A DNA stretch of 35,684 nt from Bacteroides sp. (GCA_021203515.1 JAJQAY010000008.1:1-35684), one strand, 5' to 3'; positions 9,278-19,214 are shown, counted from the first letter of the stretch. The notes: generated from the sequence alone by a model not told the origin. Program-made: numbers and translations.

Positions 9278-12200
9278 AGCTTCCTCTTTTACTGTTATTG
9301 TAACCTTTGTCTGCCTTGCTTTAGTGGGCATTGCGCTGATACCGTTGCTTCCTGTCAAGCTGAACACTTCGCGTAGCTTGCCCGGATTTACGGTACGGTT
9401 CAGTATGCCCGGCGCCTCGTCGCGCGTGGTGGAGATGGAGGCTGCCAGTAAATTGGAATCGATGCTGGCACGTATTCGTGGTGTCAAGAAGTTGAGTTCT
9501 ACTTCCGGCAACGGTTCGGGAAGCATTACGGTGGAACTGGATAAACACGCGGATGTGGATGTGGTGCGTTTTTGAGGCTTCCACAATCATCCGGCAGACA
9601 TGGCCGCAATTGCCTGATGGAGTGAGCTATCCGTACATTCAGATGAAAGTGCCTGATAAAGAGGCTGCGCGCCCTTTCATGTCTTTCACATTGAATGCGC
9701 CTTCCACACCGATATTGATACAGCAATACGCCGAGGAACACATAAAGCCCCGGTTGGCACAGTTGCCGGGTATTTATAAGATTGATTTGGGCGGGGCTAC
9801 CCCGATGGAGTGGAGACTGGAATATGACAGTGAGCAATTGCGCCAGCTGGGTGTCACGCTTGCGGATATTAGCAATGCAGTGCAGCATTATTATCGGAAA
9901 GAGTTTCTGGGCACGCACAATATAGAAGGGCCTGGTGGGAGTGAACAATGGATCCGTCTGGCTCTGATGCCCGAAGAGAAGAGTGATGTTTTCGACCCAT
10001 CCGTCATTGTGGTTACGGCGGCAAACGGAAAGGTGCTTCGTCTGGATGAATTGGTGAAGGTGACCCGTGTGGAGGAAGAACCGCAAAGCTACTACCGGAT
10101 AAATGGGTTAAATTCCATTTACTTGTCTGTAACGGCGGAGGAAACAGCTAATCAGTTGCAACTCAGCAAGTCGGTTATGGCAGAGATGGAAGCGATAGAA
10201 CAACTTCTGCCTGCCGGTTATGAGGTACATACCAGCTATGATGCCACCGAATTCATTCGCGAAGAGTTGGATAAGATTTATTTCCGCACAGGCTTGACGG
10301 TGCTTATCCTATTGATATTCGTATGGATTATTACCCTGAACCTGAAATACTTGTTCTTGATTGTAACGAGTTTGGCTGTGAACATTTCGGTGGCATTGAT
10401 ATTCTACTACTTTTTTAATTTGGAGATGCAACTCTATTCACTGGCGGGTATTACGGTTTCTCTGAACTTGGTGATAGACAGTACGATTGTTATGACCGAC
10501 CATATTCTGCACCGGCGTAATTTGAAGGCATTTATGTCTGTGCTGGCGGCAACGCTTACCACGATGGGCGCATTGGTCATTATCTTCTTCCTAGACGAGA
10601 AGATACGGCTAAACTTACAGGATTTTGCGGCTGTGGTCATTATCAATCTGGCTGTGTCGTTGCTGGTGGCATTGTTCTTTGTGCCTGCAATGATCGAAAA
10701 GATTGGGCTGAGAAAGGGGAGAACGATAAAGAAAGGGAAAAAAGAATGCGTCTTTTCCACTGGCTGCGTCTGCGCCGGGTGACGGTATATTTCACTCGTT
10801 TCTATGCGATGCTTATTCGTTTTCTTTGCCGTTGGCGATGGGCTGTATGTCTGTTGCTTGTACTGGGTTTCGGCTTGCCCGTCTTCTTGCTGCCGGAGAA
10901 GTTGGAGGGTGAAGGACGCTGGGTGGATTTATATAATAAGACTCTGGGTTCGTCTACCTACAAGGAAACGGTGAAACCGATTGTAGATGAGACTTTGGGG
11001 GGAAGCCTACGCTTGTTCGTACAGAAAGTTTATGAGGGAAGTTACTTTATCCGAAACGAAGAAGTTGTGTTGTACGCCAATGCCAATTTGCCCAACGGAA
11101 GTACTCTTGAACAGATGAATACCTTGATGAAGCGTATGGAGACGTACCTCAGCGAATTTAAGGAAATTAAGCAATTCCATACTCCCATCGGCAGTGCCAG
11201 GCGGGGAAGCATCCAGGTCTATTTTAAGAAAGAATATCAGGATAGCGGTTTTCCCTATATCCTGAAAGCTAATATCATTAGTAAGGCGTTGGAGCTTGGC
11301 GGGGGTAGCTGGGACGTTTACGGATTGCAGGATCAGGGGTTCAGCAATGACGTGCGCGAGAATGCGGGTTCCTATTGCATCAAGATGTATGGCTACAATT
11401 ATGATGAACTCTATGAGTGGGCGGAGAAATTGAAAGCTAAGTTGTTGGGCCATCGCCGCATCAAGGAAGTTCTTATTAACTCGGAGTTTTCGTGGTGGAA
11501 GGATGATTATCAGGAATTCTACTTCAACCTGAACAAAGAACGTATGGCACAGGAAAATATCTATCCGCAACAGCTCTTTGCGGCTATCAAGCCTATCTTC
11601 GGAAAAAATATGGATGTGGGGTCGGTGGTTATGGAAGACGGTACGGAGAAGATAAGGCTCTCTTCCCGCCAATCTCATGAATACGATATATGGGCGATGC
11701 AGTTCTTTCCGTATGGGGTAGGCAGTGATAACTATTATAAGCTTTCCGAACTGGCAACGGTGGAGAAAGGGCAGATGCCTCAGGAAATAGTCAAAGAAAA
11801 TCAGCAATACCGTCTTTGCCTGCAATACGAATATATCGGTTCGAACGAGATGGGACATAAGATGCAGGAACGTGATCTGGAAGAATTTAATACCGTTTTG
11901 CCTATGGGCTATACGGCGGAGTCGGATAGCAATTCCTGGTCGTGGGAAAAGAAAGATAACAAGCAATATCTGCTTCTGTTGGTAGTCATCGCCATTATCT
12001 TCTTTACGACAAGCGTTCTGTTTAACTCCCTAAAACAGCCTCTGGCTATTATCTTCGTCATTCCGGTGTCCTACATCGGGGTGTTCCTCACCTTCTATTG
12101 GTTCAGGCTGAATTTTGATCAAGGTGGTTTTGCTTCGTTTGTATTGCTGTGTGGCATTACGGTCAATGCCAGCATCTATATCCTGAACGAATATAATAGT

Positions 12201-12477
12201 ATCCGCCGTCGTTTCCCCCCGTCTTTCGGCGCTTCGTGCCTATACAAAAGCCTGGAATGCGAAGATTGTACCTATCTTTTTAACGGTGGTTTCCACGATA
12301 TTAGGCTTTATACCGTTTATGGTAGGGACGGATAAAGAAGCGTTTTGGTTTCCATTGGCGGTTGGCGCTATAGGCGGTTTGGTGATGTCTGTCATCGGTA
12401 TCTTTTTCTATCTGCCGGTATTTGTTTTGCGGAAACGCGACTTGAAAGCGGGAAAATGCGGAAATGTCCACTTCTGA
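9270..12477 (+). pseudogene. RND efflux permease 2 (AcrB/CusA superfamily), three frameshifts
   Basis: ATG 9270 overlaps the TolC stop. The N-terminus MNKASSFTVIVTFVCLALVG is TM1. Frame breaks occur at T5 9569-9573 (one T extra), A6 10738-10743 (one A missing) and C6 12215-12220 (one C extra). Joined, they give about 1,068 residues. TM4 has LNLVIDSTIVMTDHI with a single Asp near residue 402, as in RND1. The second half has GITVNASIYILNEYNSI in the TM10 position, and the end matches RND C-termini (FIPFMVGTDKEAFWFPLAVG). It is clearly a different permease from RND1, so the operon would build a pump with two RND subunits, as MdtBC does. As given it is split into four pieces and could not be functional. 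Confidence 0.85.
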
Positions 12478-12615
12478 GGGGCTTGAAGCGAAATATTCTT
12501 TTTGATAAGGTATTTGTAATTAGTGGATTATAGCTAATAAACTCTTGTCCACTCTCTTAGATCACTCCTTTTTACCTAGTTCGTACTTTCGCTCTGCATA
12601 AACAAACAGATAAAT

Positions 12616-13269
12616 ATGGAAAGTACAAAGAGCACCTTTGATGAGTTATTGTGCCAATCTCTTTTATTGTTTCGTCAATCTCGGTTTTATGATCACTGTC
12701 AGGAATCCGAAATAGAAGCATATCAATTGCTGGAAAAAGCTAAGTTGATAATGAGTCAGACGAAAAGCTGTATTGAGATGGCTAAATGGGGATGCGCATG
12801 GGAATGCCTTTCTCAAAAGTTTTATATTGATAGTGACACGGAGCGAGTGTTGGAGATGATAGATGCAACATTGATTGCTTCTTGGAAAAAAACAGAAATC
12901 TCTTGCCTGGATGTTTACTCCGCTTACTTGTAGCTGGGATATTATTTCCTGCTACGTTTTAGAAGTAGAAACTCCTGCTGCCATACTCGCTGTAAGAAGA
13001 TGATGTCCGAATTATTATCTTATTTGATAGAATTTTTTCATGAGTTTAATAATAAATCTGCATCGGAGGATATTTCATCTCTTCTCCCGGCAGACGTTTG
13101 GGGAGAAACTATTTGTTGGGCAGAGCTAGTTCATGATGCCTGCTTTTGTGAGAAACAATCTTCTGTGCTCTTAAGGTAACTTTATGACCTGAAAACAAAG
13201 AATCTCCCACAAAATGAGACTAAACAGGATGTTTTACTTCGTTATATTCTGGATTTTTATTGTTTTTGA
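12616..13269 (+). pseudogene. Decayed gene of unknown function (possibly LanC-like fragment), two in-frame stops
   Basis: A single frame runs from ATG 12616 to TGA 13267, interrupted by TAG at 12931-12933 and TAA at 13177-13179. Coding-like composition continues across both stops: SCLDVYSAYL before the TAG, LGYYFLLRFRSRN after it, and LYDLKTKNLPQNETKQDVLL after the TAA. The total would be about 217 residues. The stretch IEMAKWGCAWECLSQKF...DTERVLEMID weakly recalls the G.GWG.EYL...G..DE.LEEID pattern of Bacteroides lanthionine-synthetase-C-like proteins. This is a resemblance only. ATG 13000 could start a 59-residue fragment. No signal peptide or TM segment. A near-consensus -7 box (TACTTTCG, 12584-12591) lies 24 bp upstream of the start. 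Confidence 0.4.
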
Positions 13270-13271
13270 TA

Positions 13272-13348
13272 AATCATGCATTGCTTTTTCTTATTTCGCT
13301 TTACAACTTGTTAGGATATTGGTATCTTTGAGAGTTCAATGCATGATT
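13272..13348. promoter_or_regulatory. 12-bp inverted repeat bracketing a TATCTTTG -7 box
   Basis: AATCATGCATTG (13272-13283) and its exact reverse complement CAATGCATGATT (13337-13348) flank TATCTTTG (13323-13330), which matches the Bacteroides -7 consensus TAnnTTTG. Each arm is itself centred on the palindrome ATGCAT, so it could be read as two separate dimer sites. The right arm ends 8 bp before the ATG of the TPR/HTH gene, so a bound protein would block transcription start. The -33 element is weak. Confidence 0.5.
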
Positions 13349-13356
13349 AATTAAAA

Positions 13357-15040
13357 ATGAGAAAGTTACTATTCAAAGGGATATTGATTTGCGGGTTTTT
13401 TACTGTGTCTTGTACTCAAAAGGCCCCGTTAGGTTTTTTTGATAAAGTAGAAAGGTATATGGACATATACCCGGATAGTGCTTTGTTGTTATTAAGGCAA
13501 TTGGCACATCCGGGAAAGCTGGAAGGGAAACAAAGCGCCGAATATGCACTATTGTTGACACAGGCGAGAGATAAAAATTATCTGGATAGTTTGCAGTCCG
13601 ACTCATTAATAAAGGTGGCGATAGATTATTATCAAAAGCTTCCAGATAAGGTGAAAGCAGGGAAAGCGCTCTTTTATTATGGAAAGATGATGGCATTGAG
13701 GGATGAACCGAAGATTGCTATGCAGGCGTATTTAGATGCTTTAGCCGTATTGGAGAAAACGAAGGAATACAAGATGCAGGCGCTATTGCAGGAATATATA
13801 GGCTATCTAAATTATGACCGAGATATGTATGAGGAGGCGATTGACAGTTATCGGAAATCCATATACTATAGTGAGAAAGTAAAAGATACGCTAAAAGTTG
13901 CATATTGGTATCGTAATATAGCTCATGTTAGCTTGGCCAGACAGAATTATGATAGTGCGCAATGGTATGCTAAACAAGGACTTGCCTTATTGAAAGAGAA
14001 TAATGCATCAGAGGTTTTGCCTTCGCTATTGCAAATTTTAGGGCTTGTAGAAAGGGCTAAAGGAGATTATCATAATGCCATTGATTATTTTAAAGCAGCT
14101 ATAGAATATGAAAAGATACACAATACTGTTAGTCATTATTATTTGTCGCTAGGGAGTATATACATGCAAATAGGACAGTTAGAGAAAGCGAAAGAATGTT
14201 TTCGACAAGAAATAAACTCTGATCAGCCATATACGCAGGCGGGGGCCTATGATTATCTTTATATGTTAGAGAAAAAAAAGAGAAAATTATGCGGAGGCTC
14301 TTTTTTATAAAGAAAAGTCAGATTCATTATTAGAAATTACTCATAACGAAGATTTAAGAAACCAGATTTTGATTCTGCAACGAAAATATGAGCGTGATAA
14401 ATTGATAATGGATAAAAAAGAATTGGCTAAAGATAAGCAAATCCAATTGTATCTTTTGCTATTAGTTATTTTATTGATTGTAATTTTTGATGGTGTTTCT
14501 CTTCTATTGGTGAAGAAAATATATAGGGATCATTTTAAAAAGAACCTTAAGATTATTAAAGAGAATGAAGAGATAATTAATCAATACGCTTATCAACTAA
14601 AAGAGTTGAAACTAAAGGAAAATCAGACTATTGAGAGTAGCAAAGAGAAGATAGGAAAGCTTAACCAGAAGATTTTATTATTGGCTAATGAGAATAGGGA
14701 AATTCGTGAGAATATTTGTGTGAATGCAGTTTTCCTTTTAGATCAATTAAAGAAAAATGCGTTGATTGTGAAACGGATGAGTAAGAATGAAAAGTCACAG
14801 ATTTTTGAGTATGTTGATTTATTGTTTGGGAATTATGTGTCTCGTTTAAGGAAGGAATATGAATTAACTGAGAATAATATAATGTTGGCTACTTTACTTA
14901 AAATTGGTTTTTCTTCTAAAGAGTTGATGTTTGTATTGGATTGTGAAATGAACTCGGTTTTCAAGATGAAACAGAGGTTGAAGGATAAGTTGCATTTATG
15001 TAATAAAGATAGTTTAGAAGAATTCATTGCCTTGTATTGA
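13357..15040 (+). pseudogene. TPR lipoprotein with TM segment and C-terminal HTH regulator domain, one frameshift
   Basis: ATG 13357 gives MRKLLFKGILICGFFTVSC, a lipoprotein signal with Cys19. Residues about 30-305 hold TPR-like helix pairs (KAGKALFYYGKMMALRDEP, DYHNAIDYFKAAIEYEK, SHYYLSLGSIYMQIGQLEKA). The frame breaks at an A8 run (14272-14279, one A too many) and continues as RENYAEALFYKEKSDSLLE. The second part has a TM segment at about residues 360-385, a coiled coil, and a C-terminal HTH (LLKIGFSSKELMFVLDCEMN, then KMKQRLKDKL) ending at 15040. Reconstructed length is about 560. This layout is a known Bacteroides type: periplasmic TPR sensor, membrane anchor, cytoplasmic DNA-binding end. 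The target is not evident; neighbours suggest DUF3244 or self. Confidence 0.7.
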
Positions 15041-15166
15041 TCCTTCTTGGGTGAATTTGTCCACTTTAATACTTATTTTCTATCTAATAATTTGTTGTTA
15101 TATAGGTAATTAACTGGGTTTTGGATTGTCCACCATTGTTTTGTGTTTATAATTGATTTTGTGGGC

Positions 15167-15174
15167 TACCTTTG
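15167..15174 (+). promoter_or_regulatory. Putative -7 box for the DUF3244 gene
   Basis: TACCTTTG matches TAnnTTTG exactly and lies 19 bp before ATG 15194. No clear -33 TTTG is found at the usual 19-21 bp distance; TTTTG at 15139-15143 is 23 bp away. Confidence 0.4.
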
Positions 15175-15193
15175 CAACAAAAACAAGAAAAAC

Positions 15194-15617
15194 ATGAAAC
15201 GGAATTTATTTTTTTGGTTTATTAATCGGAGTGTGTTTGTTGTCAGTAGACGTGGCAAAAGTTAATGCGAATGTCTCAGCTGTAGGTAGTGAATTAACAT
15301 TGTTCAGTAATGGTGAACCTTTTGATATTCCCAGAGGTTCCCAAAAAGGCTCACGTTCTATTATGCCGTCAATTCCTATTGAGGCTTATGTAGGCGATAA
15401 TATGCTTGAATTGGATTTTATGGCACCTATTGGAGATATAGAAGTCACTATTTCCCGGAATGGGCGTGCAGTATATTCATCCACTGAAACAATTTCAATG
15501 CCAATATCAAAAGTTATTCAGTTATCCCATATGTCGGGTAACTTTTTATTAGAAATAAAGGGTGCTAATGGCGCCTATGCCTATGCTCAATTTAAAGTTG
15601 GATCAAACAGAAGGTAA
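15194..15617 (+). CDS. DUF3244 family small secreted protein, frameshift within signal peptide
   Basis: The body RSIMPSIPIEAYVGDN, FMAPIGDIEVTISRNGR, VYSSTETI and GNFLLEIKGANGAYAYAQF matches the DUF3244 pattern, a one-domain beta-sandwich secreted by Bacteroides, function unknown. ATG 15194 is in another frame. Removing one T from the T7 run at 15209-15215 gives MKRNLFFGLLIGVCLLSVDVAKV, a convincing signal peptide joined to the body. As given, only an internal GTG at 15231 could start the body frame. Restored length is about 140 residues. It has its own -7 box and a strong bidirectional hairpin terminator 70 bp downstream, so it is probably a single-gene unit. Confidence 0.75.
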
Positions 15618-15687
15618 TGATATCCTGAGTTAACCTGAATTAACCTGAATTTAACCTAAACCAATAAAGCCCTGTAAATATTAAGGT

Positions 15688-15724
15688 AAGATGGCGGCAA
15701 TGATGAATTGCTGCCATCTTTTTT
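15688..15724. terminator. Bidirectional intrinsic terminator
   Basis: A 13-bp stem with one G-T wobble (AAGATGGCGGCAA at 15688-15700, TTGCTGCCATCTT at 15708-15720) and a 7-nt loop, followed by T-rich sequence on the + strand. The left arm starts with AA on the opposite strand and is preceded by A/T-rich DNA. It lies between the convergent DUF3244 and AI-2E genes and can serve both. Confidence 0.85.
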
Positions 15725-16730
15725 ATCCCTTATCCAAATATTCTTTTTTGAACATGTCGACAAAAAGGAAGAACAGGGAAAGCAGCAACGGGCCGAAAAT
15801 AACACCCATAAACCCGAAGAGGGGAAGGCCTATGACTACTCCGAAGATGGTGATAAGCGGATGGATATCCGCCATCTTCTTTTGAATAATAAAGCGTATC
15901 AGATTATCGAGCTGTGAAATGACAATTACTCCAAAGATTGCTAATCCGATAGCTTGTTCCCAGTTGCCAATCAGCGCCATATAAATAGAGATAGGTATCC
16001 ATACCAATGCTGTTCCCAGCATAGGCACTATACTGGCCACTCCTGTGAGAAATCCTACTAACAGAATATTCGGAGCTCCGAAAATCCAATAGCCTATCAT
16101 GGCTACCCCTCCCTGTATAATTGCCAGAAAAGGGATGCCAATTGCATTGGAGCAAACTATCATGTTGATTTCATGTATTACGTCTTGTGTATTCGCTTTG
16201 TTGAAAGGAAGAATTTCATTGATATATTGTTCCATTTTCTTGCCGCCTATCAGCATGAAGTAAAGCACAAATACCAACACAAGGAGGTTGACGGTAAAGC
16301 TACTGACACTGCTCATTAAAGTCTGCCCTATGCTTGGAAGAGTAGATATGAAGAATGAAATTGTATCTTTTCCCAGGATATTATAGCCGGTTTTGGCTTT
16401 GATAATATTGGCAGCCTGTTCAAGTGGGGCAATAATAGCCTGAGGATCAAGATTGATACTCTGTAGATTAATGATAGTCAGCCATACCACCAGCGCCAAG
16501 GGAACGAGAAAGCATAAAATAGATTCTGCCGTAATAAGGGTGGCAGCTATGCTTCGTCTCATTTTTCGCTTCACAGACAGGTAAATCATCTGCTTCCTGA
16601 CGAGAATATAGATAGTCAAGGCTCCTAACAATCCACCCAGAAAGGGAGTGATTTCCTTGCAAATAATAATTCCTAATCCAATGGTAATAGCGATTAATGA
16701 ATATTTCCAGTATTGTTCCTTTGTACTCAT
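15723..16730 (-). CDS. AI-2E family transporter (PF01594-type membrane protein)
   Basis: The 335-residue product is a polytopic membrane protein with about eight hydrophobic segments in the family order: paired N-terminal helices (IAITIGLGIIICKEITPFLG), a long periplasmic region at about residues 75-150, and a conserved C-terminal half. That half includes NAIGIPFLAIIQGG, FLTGVASIVPMLGTALVWIPISIYM and ITIFGVVIGLPLFGFMGVIFGPLLLSL. The PMLGTALVW and FGPLLL signatures are diagnostic. Members range from AI-2 exporters to Na+/H+ antiporters, so the substrate should not be assumed. It lies 75 bp downstream of the threonylcarbamoyl-AMP synthase gene on the same strand and may be co-transcribed or have its own control, since a hairpin sits in the gap. 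Intact. Confidence 0.88.
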   Translation of the reverse strand: MSTKEQYWKYSLIAITIGLGIIICKEITPFLGGLLGALTIYILVRKQMIYLSVKRKMRRSIAATLITAESILCFLVPLALVVWLTIINLQSINLDPQAIIAPLEQAANIIKAKTGYNILGKDTISFFISTLPSIGQTLMSSVSSFTVNLLVLVFVLYFMLIGGKKMEQYINEILPFNKANTQDVIHEINMIVCSNAIGIPFLAIIQGGVAMIGYWIFGAPNILLVGFLTGVASIVPMLGTALVWIPISIYMALIGNWEQAIGLAIFGVIVISQLDNLIRFIIQKKMADIHPLITIFGVVIGLPLFGFMGVIFGPLLLSLFFLFVDMFKKEYLDKG

Positions 16731-16738
16731 AAGGTTAC

Positions 16739-16760
16739 TGTTTCTTTTATAGAAGAAACA
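16739..16760. promoter_or_regulatory. 8-bp inverted repeat in the leader of the AI-2E transporter gene
   Basis: TGTTTCTT (16739-16746) and AAGAAACA (16753-16760) form a perfect inverted repeat with a 6-bp spacer, 8 bp upstream of the minus-strand start at 16730. It could be an operator or an RNA hairpin near the ribosome-binding region. There is no T-run after it, so it is not a good terminator. Confidence 0.4.
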
Positions 16761-16805
16761 TTACAAGACCGGAAATGTTTTCTCAAGCGTGATATTAAAT
16801 ATTAA

Positions 16806-17420
16806 TTACCCTTCATCCAACCAGCCTTTTCCCTGACGGACGATTTCAGCCTCTCCGCTTGTACAGTCTACCACAGTAGAGCCTTCCACTCCGCCAAGAC
16901 CGCCGTCAATGATTAAATCGACAATACTATCGAATTTCTCATCAATCAGTTCGGGGTCTGTGCAATATTCAATGTCTTCATCCTCTTCGTGGGGAAGCGT
17001 GCTTGTCATGATAGGAGTATCCAGCAGGCGGGCTATTTCCTGAATAATCGGATTGTCCGGCATACGGATGCCGACTTCCTTGCGGTTGCGGAAGATTTTC
17101 GGCAGACGGGTCGTACCGTTTAAGATGAACGTGAAAGCTCCGGGCAGATTGCGTTTCATCAGTTTGAACGTATTGTTGTCCACCTTGGCATATTCGCTAA
17201 TGCTGCTCAGGTCGTAGCAGATGATGGAAAGATTGTTCTTTTTCGGGTCAATCTCTTTCAGGCGGCAGATACGTTCGATAGCACGTTCTTTTAATCCGTG
17301 GCAACCGATGGCATACATGGTATCGGTGGGATAGATGATGATGCCACCGTCATTCAGGATGTCGATTACCTGTTGCAAATCTGCCGGATTGTTGTTTTTC
17401 TCGTAAAGTTTCAGGAGCAT
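16806..17420 (-). CDS. L-threonylcarbamoyladenylate synthase (Sua5/YrdC/YciO family)
   Basis: The 204-residue product makes threonylcarbamoyl-AMP from Thr, bicarbonate and ATP for the t6A37 tRNA modification, or is the YciO paralogue of that enzyme. Seen features: the nucleotide-site start GGIIIYPTDTMYAIGCHGL, the RICRLKEIDPKKNNLSIIC segment (family pattern K.R....PL), GAFTFIL, and VGIRMPDNPIIQ followed by STVVDCTSG. The KNNLSII segment and the short length are closer to YciO-type than to full Sua5, which has an extra C-terminal domain. Intact; it lies 18 bp downstream of the PIF1-like helicase gene in the same direction, so the pair is probably one transcript. Confidence 0.88.
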   Translation of the reverse strand: MLLKLYEKNNNPADLQQVIDILNDGGIIIYPTDTMYAIGCHGLKERAIERICRLKEIDPKKNNLSIICYDLSSISEYAKVDNNTFKLMKRNLPGAFTFILNGTTRLPKIFRNRKEVGIRMPDNPIIQEIARLLDTPIMTSTLPHEEDEDIEYCTDPELIDEKFDSIVDLIIDGGLGGVEGSTVVDCTSGEAEIVRQGKGWLDEG

Positions 17421-17438
17421 GGCCGGATGGTTTTAAAG

Positions 17439-19181
17439 TTATCTATTAAGCATTTCCTTCTCTAATTTCTTAATCTTTTTCCAAGCTTCCTTAAACTTGG
17501 GACAGAGCGTGACCGCCTTGTTGTAGTTCTTCATTGCCGCCTCTCTCATATCCAGTTTGAGACATTCGTCTCCCATCTGGATGTATTCGCGGGCATACTT
17601 CACCAACGCTTTTTCTTTCTCCAATGCTGCTTGTTTCAGAGCCTTGTTTTCCTCCTTCAACTGATTGATGATGTTCAGTTTCTTACGGATAAGGCGTTGC
17701 ACCACCGGCTTCTCAATGTCATAGCGGGAATGGATGGCCTTGAAGAACTCGTTCAGGAAAGTATCGAAATCCCCATTGTCAAAGGCATTGGCGGCAGCAG
17801 CATACTGCACGTCAGCCTGCGCCTGCTTCAGCGCTTTGTCGATAGCCTGACGGTTGTTGAAGCGTTCGGCAAAGCTCACGATTTCCGGACGTACGAATAC
17901 GTCTGCACGGCTGATGGACTTTTTCAACTGTATTCCTTCCAGCGACGTGCAACGGCTCAATGCCACGTAAGCCTGTCCGCCGGCAAACACACCACCGGTG
18001 AAATCGATAACTACGCGGCTGAATGTCAGTCCCTAACTCTTGTGCACGGTGATGGCCCATGCCAGCCGTATGGGATATTGGGTGAAAGTGCCCAATTCTT
18101 CTTCCTCGATCTGTTTCTTCGCTTCATTATACTTATAGCGGATGTTCCGCCATGACTCCCGCTTCACGTCACACTCCTTGCCGTCGTCGGTGATGACATA
18201 CAGCGTCTCTTCCAATGGGTCGAAGCCGCTGATAATGCCGATAGTTCCATTCACCCAGCGCCGGTCGAAGTCGTTCTTGATAAAAATGATTTGTGCACCC
18301 GGCTTCAGCACCAGTTCCTGCGAGGTGGGCAGGCTGCTTTCGGGAAAGTCACCGTTGATTTCGCCGTGGAAAGTCACCGGGTCGCCGGGAAGTTCAGCCA
18401 GTTTTTTATCGTTGATGTGGTCCACATTGTCGCGGCGGGTGGCGAGAGTGATGTACATGTCCGCTTCCGACTGCTCTACCTGCGTGCCGTAGCAGGTGTT
18501 GAGCAATTGCAAGTCGGCAGCTCCGGCGGTGTTGTTACGGATATGGTCGAGTACGCTCACAAATGCCTTGTCCGTTTGTCGATACACCTTTTGCAACTCC
18601 ACGGATACCAGGTCTATCTGACTGAATACTCTTGCCGAGAAAAAGTAAGGAGTGGGATAGAAGCGGTTCAGAATTTCGCGTTCATCCCCTTTCGCTACCG
18701 GTTCCAACTGGAATACGTCTCCCACCAGCAAAATCTGTTTGCCGCCGAACGGTTCACGCAGATTTCTGGAATATACCCGCAAGATACGGTCTACTGCATC
18801 GATAATGTCCGCCCGCACCATTGAAATCTCGTCGATAATGACAAGTTCCAACTCTTCGAGCAACTTGCGATGAGGCTTGGTGTATTTAAAGAACTCATGG
18901 ATGCGCCCCCGTTGCAGACTGAAGTTGGGGTCATCGGGCAGGAGAGGGTAGAACGGCAGTTTGAAGAAACTGTGCAGCGTGCTTCCGCCTGCGTTAATCG
19001 CCGCAATCCCCGTGGGCGCCAGCACTACATGTTTCTTTTTCGTATTCTCGCAGATGTAACGCAGAAAAGTCGATTTGCCCGTACCCGCCTTCCCCGTCAG
19101 GAAAACAGACTGGCTGGTGTACTGAATGAGGTTCAAAGCGTCTTGAAACTCCTTGTTCTGAGTATCGGGTACGAAGGACAC
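17439..19181 (-). pseudogene. PIF1-like/RecD-type helicase with C-terminal helical extension, amber stop in a conserved motif
   Basis: Walker A is VFLTGKAGTGKSTFLRYI near residues 25-42 and Walker B is LELVIIDEISMVRADIIDA. The GGKQILLVGDVFQLEPV segment and C-terminal VALSRCTSLEGI complete the SF1B helicase pattern. The motif normally read AITVHKSQGLTF has TAG (18033-18035, codon 383) in place of the Gln codon. The frame continues without shift to 17439, so one C-to-T change (CAG to TAG) splits a 580-residue protein. The last 100 residues form a coiled coil and a TPR-like pair (YIQMGDECLKLDMREAAMKN). Start is a GTG at 19181, after a direct repeat; no better ATG is in frame. Loss of the C-terminal half would remove a nucleotide-sensing motif, so the product as given is probably dead. 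Confidence 0.82.
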
Positions 19182-19186
19182 TATTT

Positions 19187-19214
19187 TAGGTATTAAGTAT
19201 TAGGTATTAAGTAT
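19187..19214. repeat. Two exact tandem copies of a 14-bp TAGGTATTAAGTAT unit
   Basis: TAGGTATTAAGTAT occurs at 19187-19200 and again at 19201-19214, filling the gap between the HAD gene stop and the helicase start. The same sequence family, inverted, occurs at about 23144-23168 (CATACCTAATACCTAATACTTAATACCT). Such AT-rich simple repeats may be linker DNA. Confidence 0.8.

Noticed and set aside
8246..9586. 446-residue minus-strand ORF opposite the TolC-like gene
   Set aside because: Antisense shadow of a clearly conserved gene; no family motif, His/Arg-rich shadow composition.
11007..11966. 319-residue minus-strand ORF opposite RND permease 2
   Set aside because: Shadow; the + strand frame has the conserved RND porter domain.
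15691..15917. Small + strand ORFs at the end of the AI-2E gene
   Set aside because: They begin inside the terminator hairpin and are shadows of the minus-strand gene.
17631..18824. Two + strand ORFs (174 and 177 residues) opposite the helicase gene
   Set aside because: Shadows of the PIF1-like frame.
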